Assembly: GCF_003030465.1 (NCBI RefSeq) | Contig: NZ_CP028339.1 | Coordinates: 868,001 to 932,000, forward strand | Origin: Thauera aromatica K172 | GTDB taxonomy: Bacteria; Pseudomonadota; Gammaproteobacteria; Burkholderiales; Rhodocyclaceae | DNA length: 64,000 nucleotides | Direction: 5' to 3' | Shown: positions 46,613-59,391 of the stretch, piece after piece | Layout: the number at the start of each line of letters is the position of its first letter | How positions within the stretch are numbered: position 1 is the first letter of the stretch | The notes under the pieces: generated by a model | What the model was told of the DNA's origin: nothing | The model's database searches: none | What the model saw: the letters and a program-made list of their open reading frames with translations, nothing else | Position numbers and translations under genes: made by a program

Positions 46613-47512
46613 TCAAAGATCGTCGAAGAAGTCGCTGTCCAGACGCTTCAGCTCGATCCTGCGCTTGAGCGAGACGCCGACGTTATGCTCGACCGCGAGT
46701 CGGGCAAGCTCTTCGCCATCGATCAGAACCAGTCGCAAGTGCGGTAACTCGACTGCGCGCCTCGCATCCTGGGTGAATCGACTGGTCGTCACGAAGACCC
46801 CACGATTTGCACCGTGCTTTGCCAGCGCACCGAGGAATCCGTTGATGTCCGGGCCGCCTACCGGGGCGTCCGCCCAACGTTTTGCCTGCAGATAGATCCG
46901 GTCGAGCTTGAGACGATCCTCGTAGATCACGCCGTCGATGCCTCCGTCGCCGGAGCGCCCGGTCACTTCGCCGACGCCGTAACCCATCGCGGCGAGAAGG
47001 CGCACGACGAAGCGCTCGAAGCTCGCTGGGTTGATCGATCGAAGCTGGGTGAGGACTTCCTGCTCCAGTGCTTCCTGGATTTCCGCCAGGGTTTCGTCGA
47101 TCTGCTCTTCGGGAGTCAAGGTTTCGTCGGGTTCGGCCCCGAGGGAGATTCCTGGTGCATCGGGATCGGGAGAGGCGACGGCTTTCCAGCTGCCCATGCC
47201 GCGAGTCTCGAAATACTTCCGATCGAGCTGGAAGGGCAGGTCAGGTAGGGCTGCGCAGCCTTTTTCCGAGATCCGGAACAGTCCACGGCCACAGCTTTCG
47301 ATGAGTCCGGTCTTGTTGAGGCCGCTCTTTGCCCAGCCAACCCTGTTCAAATATCTGGAGTGTCCGCTGGGAAGGATTTCTGCGAGGTCCTCGTCGGTCA
47401 GCGCCAGCCGTTCCGCAAGCTCTTGCGATGCTTCGCGCAGATTGCGCGCACGCCCATCGGCGATCAGGTCGAGCAGGGGGCGCATCAGTTCGTGGTACTT
47501 GGGAACACTCAT
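46613..47512 (-). CDS. Mrr-family restriction endonuclease
   Basis: A 299-residue protein of the Mrr type, usually type IV enzymes that cut modified DNA. An N-terminal winged-helix domain (about residues 5-95) precedes a catalytic PD-(D/E)xK-like domain: Glu167, GDGGIDG with Asp193, and QAK at 209-211, the standard Mrr_cat set. The ATG overlaps the HEPN gene stop by four bases, so translation is coupled to the MNT-HEPN pair. No methyltransferase gene is nearby, in agreement with a stand-alone modification-dependent nuclease. Confidence 0.88.
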   Translation of the reverse strand: MSVPKYHELMRPLLDLIADGRARNLREASQELAERLALTDEDLAEILPSGHSRYLNRVGWAKSGLNKTGLIESCGRGLFRISEKGCAALPDLPFQLDRKYFETRGMGSWKAVASPDPDAPGISLGAEPDETLTPEEQIDETLAEIQEALEQEVLTQLRSINPASFERFVVRLLAAMGYGVGEVTGRSGDGGIDGVIYEDRLKLDRIYLQAKRWADAPVGGPDINGFLGALAKHGANRGVFVTTSRFTQDARRAVELPHLRLVLIDGEELARLAVEHNVGVSLKRRIELKRLDSDFFDDL

Positions 47513-47928
47513 GGCGACTCCGCTTCAGGTTTGCTTACGCCCGTCAGTACGGCTTCACTCCACTCGAGTACTGCGATGATTTCTGTCTGTGTGAGCGCTC
47601 GATCGAGGGTAAAGCTCTGGTCCAGTTCGCTGTCGTATCGGGCTGCAACACCGAAGGGAGTCAGCCTTTCGAGGAGGGTGCTCTGCTTCGGCGGCTGGAT
47701 TCCATTCTGCCGGAGCAGGGCGAGAAGCATCGCGATGTTGTGCGTTCTTGGGAATACGACATTGGCGCTGGCGAGAACGGCCTTGAGGGCCTTCTCGGCG
47801 GCTTGCTGGGCGTGGAATCCGATGACCCAGTCCGGTGCGGCATGGTCGGGCACGAGTTGAACAACCACGTAGGCATCGTCGCGGGCCCTGTGCAGTAGCC
47901 CGAGCGCGAACTCAGCGGGGGAACTCAT
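47509..47928 (-). CDS. HEPN domain protein of an MNT-HEPN pair
   Basis: A 139-residue all-helical HEPN protein. HAQQAAEKALKAVL and RTHNIAMLLALL are the typical PF05168-like segments. I cannot find the RX4-6H ribonuclease motif: the only nearby arginine-histidine pair is Arg-Thr-His. It may therefore be a non-catalytic partner rather than an RNase toxin. It overlaps the MNT gene by 17 bases upstream and mrr by four bases downstream, forming a three-gene unit. Confidence 0.82.
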   Translation of the reverse strand: MSSPAEFALGLLHRARDDAYVVVQLVPDHAAPDWVIGFHAQQAAEKALKAVLASANVVFPRTHNIAMLLALLRQNGIQPPKQSTLLERLTPFGVAARYDSELDQSFTLDRALTQTEIIAVLEWSEAVLTGVSKPEAESP

Positions 47929-48244
47929 GGATCCGGCCCTCGTGAACGGCCCGCCAGGCGAGCGTGTTCGGTTGAGCGCGTTCCTGCTCGAACGCTTCGT
48001 CGCTCATCACGACCACATCGGCAGGAATCAATTGGCGGCCGAGCAAGGCACCGAGGCGGGCCATTTCATCGAAGCGGTTGCGTACTTCGGGCTCGATGAC
48101 GAGGAGATCGAGATCGCTGTCTGCGCGGGCGTCTCCGCGCGCTTGCGAGCCGAACACGATCACCCGGCTGCCCGGAGGCAGACGGCCGCGCAGGCAGGCG
48201 AGCGAGGCAGCGATCGGGTCGGTTGTACGGTCGGCACTGGCCAT
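47912..48244 (-). CDS. MNT-type minimal nucleotidyltransferase
   Basis: A 110-residue protein of the pol-beta superfamily. The full GSX10DXD motif is present (Gly32-Ser33, Asp44, Asp46), with a third acidic residue expected at about Asp75 (PADVVVM). MNT proteins can AMPylate or otherwise neutralise the HEPN partner in toxin-antitoxin systems. It starts 24 bases after the glnS stop on the same strand and overlaps the HEPN gene by 17 bases, so it may be read from the glnS promoter. Confidence 0.87.
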   Translation of the reverse strand: MASADRTTDPIAASLACLRGRLPPGSRVIVFGSQARGDARADSDLDLLVIEPEVRNRFDEMARLGALLGRQLIPADVVVMSDEAFEQERAQPNTLAWRAVHEGRIHEFPR

Positions 48245-48268
48245 GCTCGCTCTCCTGTCAGCGCGGTG

Positions 48269-50005
<1,737 letters not shown>

Positions 50006-50186
50006 CGGAAGGTGGCGTGCGGGATGACGGCCGGGCGGGCCTGGATGCGGATCGGCCCGATTGTAGCCGATCCGCCGGGCGTAACCCGGCCGCCGCCGCC
50101 GGGGGTGGGTAGAATCGGGGGCATTGCCATTTTCAGCGGGATACGGACATGCGCGGCGCGGGCGTTGCTACGGCGGAGGCGGGGCG

Positions 50187-50570
50187 GTGAGCGGGGCGGC
50201 GTTCGCCGCGGTCGGATTGGGCGCGGCCTGCGGTGCCTGGCTGCGCTGGGGGCTGGGGGTGTGGCTCAATCCGGTCTTCGCCCTGGTGCCGCTCGGCACG
50301 CTGGCGGCGAATCTGGTGGGCGGGCTGCTGATGGGCTTCGCCCTGGGGGCGGTGCAGGCGTGGCCAACGATGACGCCGGCGCTGAAGCTGCTGCTGACGA
50401 CCGGCCTGCTCGGCGGGTTGACGACTTTTTCGACCTTCTCCGCGGAAGCCTTTCACCTGCTCCAGCGCGGCGCCCTGGGCTGGTTCGGCCTCCATCTGCT
50501 GATCCACGTTGCCGGTTCGGTGCTGATGACCTGGGTGGGATACGCCCTGTTCCACGCCCTGCGCGGCTGA
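50187..50570 (+). CDS. crcB: Fluoride ion channel CrcB/Fluc
   Basis: A 127-residue dual-topology fluoride exporter with four membrane helices. GAWLRWGLG, GTLAANLVGGLLMGF and TTGLLGGLTTFSTFS are the family motifs; the Asn and the Phe-rich TTFSTFS segment form the fluoride pathway. The GTG at 50187 is chosen because GGAGG lies seven bases upstream; an upstream ATG in the same frame lacks family sequence. I did not find a convincing fluoride riboswitch in the short leader. Confidence 0.93.
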   Translation: MSGAAFAAVGLGAACGAWLRWGLGVWLNPVFALVPLGTLAANLVGGLLMGFALGAVQAWPTMTPALKLLLTTGLLGGLTTFSTFSAEAFHLLQRGALGWFGLHLLIHVAGSVLMTWVGYALFHALRG

Positions 50571-50605
50571 GCGCGGCCGCGTCCGGGGCGGCGCCGCCGT
50601 CCGCC

Positions 50606-50633
50606 GTTGTCATGTCCTCGTTGTCATGTCCTG
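50606..50633 (+). repeat. Tandem 14-bp direct repeat upstream of the OmpA-like lipoprotein gene
   Basis: GTTGTCATGTCCTC is followed at once by GTTGTCATGTCCTG, 13 of 14 identical. The pair lies 78-105 bases before the ATG at 50711. Its position upstream of a likely promoter suggests binding of a tandem-site regulator, but it could be a chance duplication. Confidence 0.6.
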
Positions 50634-50710
50634 TTGCACTCCGGTGGGCTAGAGTGGAAGCGCCACCCGGCGATAATTCCCGAACCCGCAATCCAACGGA
50701 GGCAAACAAC

Positions 50711-51376
50711 ATGAACAAGCTCGTCCTTTCCCTTTCCGCCCTCACGCTGGCGATCGGTGGCCTGTCCGGCTGCGCCAACATGAGCGAGACCCAGCGCGAC
50801 ACCGGCATCGGTGCGGGGATCGGCGCGGTGACCGGGGCGATCATCGGCCGCGCCACCGCCGGCGGCGACAAGTCCAAGAGCACCGCGACCGGCGCCGCGG
50901 TCGGTGCCGCGATCGGCGCTGCGGGCGGCTATCTGTGGTCGCAGCGCATGCAGGAGCAGAAGGCGGCGATGGAGCAGGCGACCGCCGGCACCGGCGTTGG
51001 CGTCAGCCAGACCGCCGACAACCAGCTCAAGGTCGATATCCCCAGCGACATTTCCTTCGATACCGGGCGCTACGACATCAAGCCCAACATGCGCCCGGTG
51101 CTCGACCGCCTCGCCAGCAGCCTGAACCAGCACCCGGTGACCACGGTGACGATCATCGGCCACACCGACAGCACCGGCTCGGATGCGATCAACGACCCAC
51201 TGTCGGTCAATCGCGCCGCCGCGACCCGCGACTATCTGGTGATGCGCGGGGTGGCGTCGCAGCGCATCGCGATCGACGGCCGCGGCTCGCGCCAGCCGAT
51301 CGCCGACAACGCCACCGCCAGCGGCCGGGCGATGAACCGGCGGGTGGAAATCTTCATCGCCGAACCGGCGCGCTGA
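50711..51376 (+). CDS. OmpA-family outer membrane lipoprotein
   Basis: A 221-residue protein with a lipoprotein signal ending in LSGC (Cys21), so it is lipid-anchored, probably in the outer membrane. A glycine-rich, glycine-zipper-like segment (about residues 32-80) resembles YMGG/YiaD proteins. The C-terminal OmpA domain binds peptidoglycan (FDTGRYDIKPN, GHTDSTGS, LSVNRAAATRDYL, NRRVEIFI). GGAGG precedes the ATG. It is most similar in design to YiaD. A strong terminator follows. Confidence 0.92.
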   Translation: MNKLVLSLSALTLAIGGLSGCANMSETQRDTGIGAGIGAVTGAIIGRATAGGDKSKSTATGAAVGAAIGAAGGYLWSQRMQEQKAAMEQATAGTGVGVSQTADNQLKVDIPSDISFDTGRYDIKPNMRPVLDRLASSLNQHPVTTVTIIGHTDSTGSDAINDPLSVNRAAATRDYLVMRGVASQRIAIDGRGSRQPIADNATASGRAMNRRVEIFIAEPAR

Positions 51377-51396
51377 AAATCGCGCCCGTCGCAACG

Positions 51397-51429
51397 ACGC
51401 CCGGCCCGGCCTCGCCTGGCCGGGCGTTT
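51397..51429 (+). terminator. Intrinsic terminator after the OmpA-like gene
   Basis: ACGCCCGGCC and GGCCGGGCGT form a perfect ten-pair stem around an eleven-base loop, followed by TTTGTGTGT. It lies 20 bases after the stop codon and before the convergent SNF2 gene end. Confidence 0.7.
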
Positions 51430-51457
51430 GTGTGTCTGCGCGCTTCGCCGGCCGCGA

Positions 51458-54400
51458 TCAGCGCGCGGGGGCGGGCAGCGGCGCGAGCAGGGCGGAGATG
51501 TCGGCCTCGCCGAATTTCGCCAGCGCGTTCGCATCTTCGGACAGCACCCCTTCGGCCAGCGCGGCTTTCTTTTCCTGCAGGGCGAGGATCTTCTCCTCGA
51601 TGCTGCCGGCGCAGATCAGCTTGAACACGAACACCGGCTTGTCCTGGCCGATGCGGTGGGCGCGGTCGGTGGCCTGGTTCTCGGCCGCGGGGTTCCACCA
51701 CGGGTCGTAGTGGATCACGGTGTCGGCGGCGGTCAGATTCAGCCCCACGCCGCCCGCCTTCAGGCTGATCAGGAACACCGGCACGCGCCCTTTCTGGAAG
51801 TCTTCGACCGGCACGCGGCGGTCGCGGGTGTCGCCGGTGAGCGCCACCCAGCCGATCTTCGCCTTGTCCAGCTCGGCCGCGATCAGCCCGAGCATGGTGG
51901 TGAACTGCGAGAACAGCAGGATGCGCCGGCCCTCGGCGATCAGCTCGGGGAGCATGTCCATCAGCAGGTCGAGCTTGGCGCGTTCCTTCACCCGGGCGGC
52001 GGCGGGCGACTTCAGCAGGCGCGGGTCGCAGCACACCTGGCGCAGCTTGAGGAGCGCGTCGAGGATCACGATCTGGCTGCGGGCGAAGCCCTTGCCGGCG
52101 ATTTCGGCGCGCACCTTCTCGTCCATCGCTGCGCGCACCGCCTCGTAGAGGTCGCGCTGGCCGCCTCCCAGGTCGACGCTGCGCACGATCACGGTTTTCG
52201 GCGGCAGCTCGGTAGCGACGTCTTCCTTGCGCCGGCGCAGGATGAAAGGCTTGAGGCGGGCGGCGAGGAGGTCGCGGCGCACGGTGTCGCCGTGTTTTTC
52301 GATCGGCGTGCGCCAGGTCGCGGTGAACTGCTTGTGGCTGCCGAGAAAGCCCGGCAGCAGGAAGTCGAACTGCGCCCATAGCTCGCCGAGGTGGTTTTCC
52401 AGCGGCGTGCCAGTGAGGCCGAGGCGGTGGCGGGCCTTCAACTGGCGGATCACCTGCGCGCCCTTGCTGGCGGCGTTCTTCACCGTCTGCGCCTCGTCCA
52501 GGATCAGCAGGCTCCATTCGCGCGCCTGCAAGGCTTCGGTATCGCGCCACAGCAGCGGATAGGTGGTGAGCGCCACATCCACGCCGTCGAGCTCTCCGAA
52601 GCGGGCGTGGCGGTCGGCGCCGTGCAGGTTGAGCACGTTGAGCGCGGGTGCGAAGCGTTCGGCTTCGGCCTGCCAGTTGAACACCAGCGAGGTGGGGAGG
52701 ATCACCAGCGCCGGCTGCTCGAGGCGGCCGGCGTGTTTTTCGGTGAGCAGGTGAGCGAGGGTCTGCGCGGTCTTGCCCAGGCCCATGTCGTCGGCGAGGA
52801 TGCCGGCGAGATCGTAGCGCACGAGGTGCTGCAGCCAGGCCAGGCCTTCGAGCTGGTAGGGGCGCAGTTCGGCACGAAAGCCCGCGGGCGCGGGGACGGC
52901 GGCAATGCCCTCGGCCGCACGCAGGCGGGCGGCGAGGCCGGCGACGAGCTCGCCGCCGCGGCCGGGCAGATCGAGCTCGGCGAGGCGGACGGCATCGAGC
53001 CGGGACAGGCGCCAGTCGCCGTCGGGGCGGTCGAACAGGTCGACCAGCGCCCGCACCAGCGGCTTCAGCCGGCCGGCGCTGATGCGCAGACGGCCGAGCG
53101 CAGGGTCTTCCAGGATCAGGGCTTCGTGGTCGTCGATGTCGTCGAGGCGGCCGGACAGCCAGCGCGGGTCTTCGGCGAACAGGCCGGCGAGCAGCGGGGC
53201 GAGCGGCAGGCTGCGGCCGTCGATCTCGATCCCGGGCGACAGGCCGAGCCAGCCGTCCTCGCCTTCGTCGACGTCGAGGATCAGGGCGTCGATGTCGATC
53301 GCGTGGTGGCGGAAATCGACCGGCAGCTCGATGTCCCAGCCCTCGGCACGCAGGGCGGGGAGGGTGTCGGCCATGAACGCCGGCCAGGCGGCTTCGTTCG
53401 CCAGGCCGAGGGCGTCGGCCGGCAGGCTGCCGCAGGTGACCTGCACGGCGCCGGGCGGGATGCGGGTGAAGCCGGCGGCGGCGAGTTTCTGGGTGGCGCC
53501 GCGTTCGGCGGCTTCGTCGCGCGCGAGGCGGGCGCTGCGGCCGTCGGGCAGCGGGTGGAAGGTGCGCGCGTCGTGGGCGTCGACGGTCAGCGGGCCGTAA
53601 CGGAAGGCGAGCGTGGCGAAGTCGAAGAGGTAGGTGCCGTAGGGCGCGTAATTGCGGAAGCGGGCGTGATCGACCGGCCGGGTGGCGAGGCGCAGCAGTG
53701 GCACCGGAGTCCCGCCCAGTTCGACCGGCGGTTCGCCGCGCAAGGTGGGGGCGGGCAGCGCGGGAGCGACTTCGGCCAGGGTGTCGGCGACGAGTTCGGC
53801 TTCGGACTGGGTCAGCGGAGGCAGCCACAGCAGGCGATGGACCAACTCGGCGGGGACGTCGAGGGCGACCGGCCCGGCCTGTGCGGCGGCAGAGTCGACG
53901 TACCACGGCGGCAGCAGCGGCAGCACGAGCCCGGCCGGCGGGTCGACGCACACCGTGGGCGCGCGCAGGCCGTCTTCGGTGAGGCGCCAGTCCGCCCGCC
54001 CGGGACGGGGGCCGCCGGCCTCCAGCGCCGGCGTGTCGAGGGTGGGGAAGTGGAGCCGGCCGCTGTCGAGCAGCCGGCTCATCAGGGCTTCGCTGTTGCG
54101 CCCTTCGAGCGGCAGGCTGGTGGGGTGGGTGCGTCCGCGCGGGCGGTGGGCCCACAGCAGGCGCAGGATTTCGAGATCGGTCTCATCGACGAAAGCGGGC
54201 GGCGCCTGCAGGGCGCGTTCGATGTTGCTCCAGCTTTCCCGGTGGCGGATGTGCCCGCCCTGGTCGAGGCGGACCTTGTGGCAGCTGAGCAGGTAGTCTC
54301 TGCCGTAGGCCTGCGGTTCGATCAGGTAACGCAGCGCGTGCGCGCCGGGGCCGGTCTTGCGCTTCGGCCGGGCGCCGGGCGCCAGTGCCGCGGCGGCATG

Positions 54401-54736
54401 GCGGAAGCCTTCCACCCACGCCATCACCTGCTCGCGCGGACGGTCGGGGCGGCGGCGCTGGTGCAGCCACATCAGCATCATTGCCGCGACGTGCTTGCAG
54501 TCGTAGCCCATCGGACAGGTGCATTCGCTGTGCAGCAGGCGGCGGCCGCCCTGCTCGCGGATTTCGGCGAAAACGTCGTAGGGCGTGCGCTGGCGGCCCT
54601 TCACCAGGGCCGACACTGTTTCGCCGTCGCTCGACAGGGTGCTGACCCGGCTGAGATAGCCGAGGCCTTTGGCGACGGTCGGGTAGCCGAGCGCGGTGAT
54701 CAGGTCGTCCTGGGTGAAAACTTCGAGTGGATTCAT
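51458..54736 (-). CDS. SNF2-family DNA helicase-like ATPase with SWIM zinc finger
   Basis: A 1092-residue translocase. A SWIM finger lies near the N-terminus (Cys72, Cys74, Cys80, His82; CxCxnCxH). A long central region of about 500 residues has no clear domain. The SNF2 ATPase follows in the C-terminal half: DDMGLGKTAQT (Walker A), LDEAQ (Walker B), LTGTPLEN, and the helicase C part with LLFSQFTTML and ATDRAHRIGQ. Bacterial HepA/RapA-like relatives remodel transcription or recombination complexes, but this type is not functionally assigned. An MNT-HEPN pair lies 142 bases upstream on the same strand. Confidence 0.9.
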   Translation of the reverse strand: MNPLEVFTQDDLITALGYPTVAKGLGYLSRVSTLSSDGETVSALVKGRQRTPYDVFAEIREQGGRRLLHSECTCPMGYDCKHVAAMMLMWLHQRRRPDRPREQVMAWVEGFRHAAAALAPGARPKRKTGPGAHALRYLIEPQAYGRDYLLSCHKVRLDQGGHIRHRESWSNIERALQAPPAFVDETDLEILRLLWAHRPRGRTHPTSLPLEGRNSEALMSRLLDSGRLHFPTLDTPALEAGGPRPGRADWRLTEDGLRAPTVCVDPPAGLVLPLLPPWYVDSAAAQAGPVALDVPAELVHRLLWLPPLTQSEAELVADTLAEVAPALPAPTLRGEPPVELGGTPVPLLRLATRPVDHARFRNYAPYGTYLFDFATLAFRYGPLTVDAHDARTFHPLPDGRSARLARDEAAERGATQKLAAAGFTRIPPGAVQVTCGSLPADALGLANEAAWPAFMADTLPALRAEGWDIELPVDFRHHAIDIDALILDVDEGEDGWLGLSPGIEIDGRSLPLAPLLAGLFAEDPRWLSGRLDDIDDHEALILEDPALGRLRISAGRLKPLVRALVDLFDRPDGDWRLSRLDAVRLAELDLPGRGGELVAGLAARLRAAEGIAAVPAPAGFRAELRPYQLEGLAWLQHLVRYDLAGILADDMGLGKTAQTLAHLLTEKHAGRLEQPALVILPTSLVFNWQAEAERFAPALNVLNLHGADRHARFGELDGVDVALTTYPLLWRDTEALQAREWSLLILDEAQTVKNAASKGAQVIRQLKARHRLGLTGTPLENHLGELWAQFDFLLPGFLGSHKQFTATWRTPIEKHGDTVRRDLLAARLKPFILRRRKEDVATELPPKTVIVRSVDLGGGQRDLYEAVRAAMDEKVRAEIAGKGFARSQIVILDALLKLRQVCCDPRLLKSPAAARVKERAKLDLLMDMLPELIAEGRRILLFSQFTTMLGLIAAELDKAKIGWVALTGDTRDRRVPVEDFQKGRVPVFLISLKAGGVGLNLTAADTVIHYDPWWNPAAENQATDRAHRIGQDKPVFVFKLICAGSIEEKILALQEKKAALAEGVLSEDANALAKFGEADISALLAPLPAPAR

Positions 54737-54878
54737 CGGCGAAGAGGATGCCCGGGGCGGGCGCGAGCGGGGAACCCGTCAGTCTACACGTCGGACGGTA
54801 AGGCGTGCTCGCGCAGCGCCGTAAAACCCGGAGTCCGGGGCTTGCAGGATCGAATGCGCCGGTGAATGCCGGTCGCGG

Positions 54879-55283
54879 CTACTCGGAGGAAGTGTGCAGT
54901 GACTCGAGCGCGGCCAGCCAGCGGGCCAGAACGGCCTCGTGCGCAGCGAGCCGGCTGAAGATCGCAATTGCGAGTTCTTCGTTGTAGGTGTGCGAGCTCA
55001 GGTTGCGATCGTCGATCATGTCCATTGCGGCGCGTGCGTCGATTTCGGCAAACAGCCCGTTCTGGGCGCATGCACGCACCACTGGCTTCGGACTCGCGAG
55101 CTCGAGGCCGAAATATTCGGCGAGCACGGCGCGGGCGGCTTTCCAGCAGGCTTCGACGGTGTATTCGAAACGCTGGATTGCTGTGTCGCGTTCGATCAAG
55201 GACGGAGTCGGCAGATGTGCGAGCTCGTCCAGTGAGTTGAGGGCGCGGCGGGCGAGGGCGAGACGATGCGTCAGTCGTTCCAT
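54879..55283 (-). CDS. HepT-like HEPN toxin candidate
   Basis: A 134-residue helical HEPN protein. The RX4HXY motif is complete: Arg93, His98, Tyr100 in DDRNLSSHTY, identical in form to HepT ribonuclease toxins, where the tyrosine is the site of AMPylation by MntA. It also resembles the HI0074 nucleotidyltransferase substrate-binding family. It overlaps the upstream MNT gene by 13 bases. It lies 142 bases before the SNF2 gene. Toxic activity is inferred from the motif. Confidence 0.85.
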   Translation of the reverse strand: MERLTHRLALARRALNSLDELAHLPTPSLIERDTAIQRFEYTVEACWKAARAVLAEYFGLELASPKPVVRACAQNGLFAEIDARAAMDMIDDRNLSSHTYNEELAIAIFSRLAAHEAVLARWLAALESLHTSSE

Positions 55284-55561
55284 GCGATGCCTTCTTCCTT
55301 GATCACGTTACGCAAGGCAGGCGATGCCGCGGAAAGATCGACCAAGTCGACATCGAGCAGCAGGCTCGATTCCGCCAGCATTTCGCGCAGCTCGGCGAGG
55401 AGTCCGGGCGGTAAGCGGCGCAGCGGTTCGACGGCGATGTCGATGTCCGACCAGCGCCGTGCATCACCGCGTGCGCGCGAGCCGAACAGCCACAGCTTCG
55501 CGGCCTCGGGTGGGAGGCTGCAGCGGATGAGCTTGTGGGCGGCGGAGACGTCGGGGTTCAT
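55271..55561 (-). CDS. MntA-like minimal nucleotidyltransferase
   Basis: A 96-residue pol-beta-type nucleotidyltransferase with a complete GSX10DXD motif (Gly27-Ser28, Asp39, Asp41) and a later DVDLVDL strand with the third acidic residue. It pairs with the HepT-like gene, which it overlaps by 13 bases. In the MntA-HepT system the antitoxin AMPylates the toxin. The ATG at 55561 gives the usual size; the frame extends 26 codons farther into non-family sequence. Confidence 0.85.
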   Translation of the reverse strand: MNPDVSAAHKLIRCSLPPEAAKLWLFGSRARGDARRWSDIDIAVEPLRRLPPGLLAELREMLAESSLLLDVDLVDLSAASPALRNVIKEEGIAWND

Positions 55562-55676
55562 GGCGGCAGGCTCGGTGGCACATGCGACGGATTCGATGTT
55601 ACGCGTGCCTGGCGCATTACAAAAGCCGACGGGCCGCATGTGCGGCCCGTCGATGCTCGAGCAGTGGCGTGCGCCA

Positions 55677-58485
<2,809 letters not shown>

Positions 58486-58492
58486 CACGACG

Positions 58493-58571
58493 TTTCCCTA
58501 CGCCGGTCCGAGCCGGATCAGGTTCCAAGGGTGTTTCTCAGCCCGTGCGGCGCGGGCACCCCCAACGAGAC
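58493..58571 (-). ncRNA. TPP riboswitch (THI element)
   Basis: On the minus strand the conserved THI blocks occur in order: GGGGGTGCCC, GGGCTGAGAAACACCCTTGG, GAACCTGATCCGG, then GGCGTAGGGAAA. These match the pyrimidine- and pyrophosphate-sensor arms of the TPP aptamer. The aptamer ends just before the thiD start, which suggests control of translation start rather than a separate terminator. It lowers thiD-thiC expression when thiamin pyrophosphate is abundant. Confidence 0.95.
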
Positions 58572-58576
58572 CGCTG

Positions 58577-58605
58577 AAGATACTTCATGCACCCCGTGCT
58601 CGCAA
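58577..58605 (-). promoter_or_regulatory. Candidate promoter for riboswitch-thiD-thiC
   Basis: On the minus strand TTGCGA (58605-58600) and TATCTT (58582-58577) are 17 bases apart. The expected start near 58570 coincides with the 5' edge of the TPP aptamer, which supports the call although each hexamer has only four consensus matches. Confidence 0.5.
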
Positions 58606-58687
58606 GGCATCGCCGTGAACTCCGCCGATCGCAGTGCAGCATCTGCGCTAGAATGACGCGGTTTTGCCATTCCGGATGACGCTATAA

Positions 58688-58703
58688 ATTAGCGTGTGCT
58701 AAT
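58688..58703. promoter_or_regulatory. Perfect 16-bp palindromic site before pcm
   Basis: ATTAGC-GTGT-GCTAAT has six-base perfect arms with a four-base spacer, in an AT-rich island 20 bases before the pcm ATG. Position suggests an operator for a dimeric regulator overlapping the transcript start or leader. The regulator is unknown. Confidence 0.45.
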
Positions 58704-58722
58704 ATTGCTTCAGGAGCCCCTG

Positions 58723-59376
58723 ATGAACTTCGAGAAAGCGCGCTTCAACATGGTCGAGCAGCAGATCCGCCCCTGGGAGGTGCTGGATCAAAACGTGCTC
58801 GACCTCCTGATGACGGTCCGGCGCGAGGAATTCGTCCCCGCCAGCCACCGCGAACTGGCCTTCGCCGAGGTCGAGATTCCGATCGGCTGCGGCCAAGTGA
58901 TGCTGAAGCCGGTGATCGAAGGCAAGATCATGCAGGCCCTGCGGATCGAAAAGACCGACTCGGTGCTCGAAATCGGCGCCGGCTCGGGTTACTTCGCCGC
59001 GCTGCTGGCGGCGCGTGCCGAATGGGTGCGCACGGTCGAAATCGAGAGTGCGCTGGTCAGGCTGGCGAGCGAGAACCTCGCCCGCAACGGCGTCGACAAC
59101 GTGGTCGTGGTGCAGGGCGACGGCGTCGACGGCTGGGCCGAACGCGCCCCTTACGACGTCATCGTGGTGTCGGGCGGCCTGCCCTTCGTGCCCCAGGCCC
59201 TGCTCGAACAGCTCAAGGTCGGCGGCCGCCTGTTCGCCTTCGTCGGCGAAGCGCCGGTGATGAAGGCGCGCCTGATCACCTGCGAGGCCGAAGGCCGTTT
59301 CCGTACCGAAGACCTCTTCGAGACCGTGGTGCCGATGCTGAAGAACGCGCCGCACCAGGACCCCTTCCGTTTCTGA
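58723..59376 (+). CDS. pcm: Protein-L-isoaspartate O-methyltransferase family protein
   Basis: A 217-residue SAM-dependent methyltransferase predicted to repair isoaspartyl residues. VLEIGAGSGYFAALLA is the SAM-binding motif I; MVEQQIRPWEVLD and REEFVP near the N-terminus are typical of the tolC-linked Pcm branch. The ATG at 58723 follows CAGGAG; a TTG-type start farther upstream is unlikely. It heads the pcm-rhodanese-tolC series, a gene order common in Betaproteobacteria. Whether this branch has true isoaspartyl activity is not proven by sequence. Confidence 0.88.
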   Translation: MNFEKARFNMVEQQIRPWEVLDQNVLDLLMTVRREEFVPASHRELAFAEVEIPIGCGQVMLKPVIEGKIMQALRIEKTDSVLEIGAGSGYFAALLAARAEWVRTVEIESALVRLASENLARNGVDNVVVVQGDGVDGWAERAPYDVIVVSGGLPFVPQALLEQLKVGGRLFAFVGEAPVMKARLITCEAEGRFRTEDLFETVVPMLKNAPHQDPFRF

Positions 59377-59391
59377 GACCGCCCCGCCGCC

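Noticed and set aside
50571-50710. Sigma-70 promoter before the OmpA-like gene using GATAAT at 50672
   Set aside because: The -10 is good but I found no acceptable -35 at 16-18 bases and no extended -10 bases, so it was not listed.
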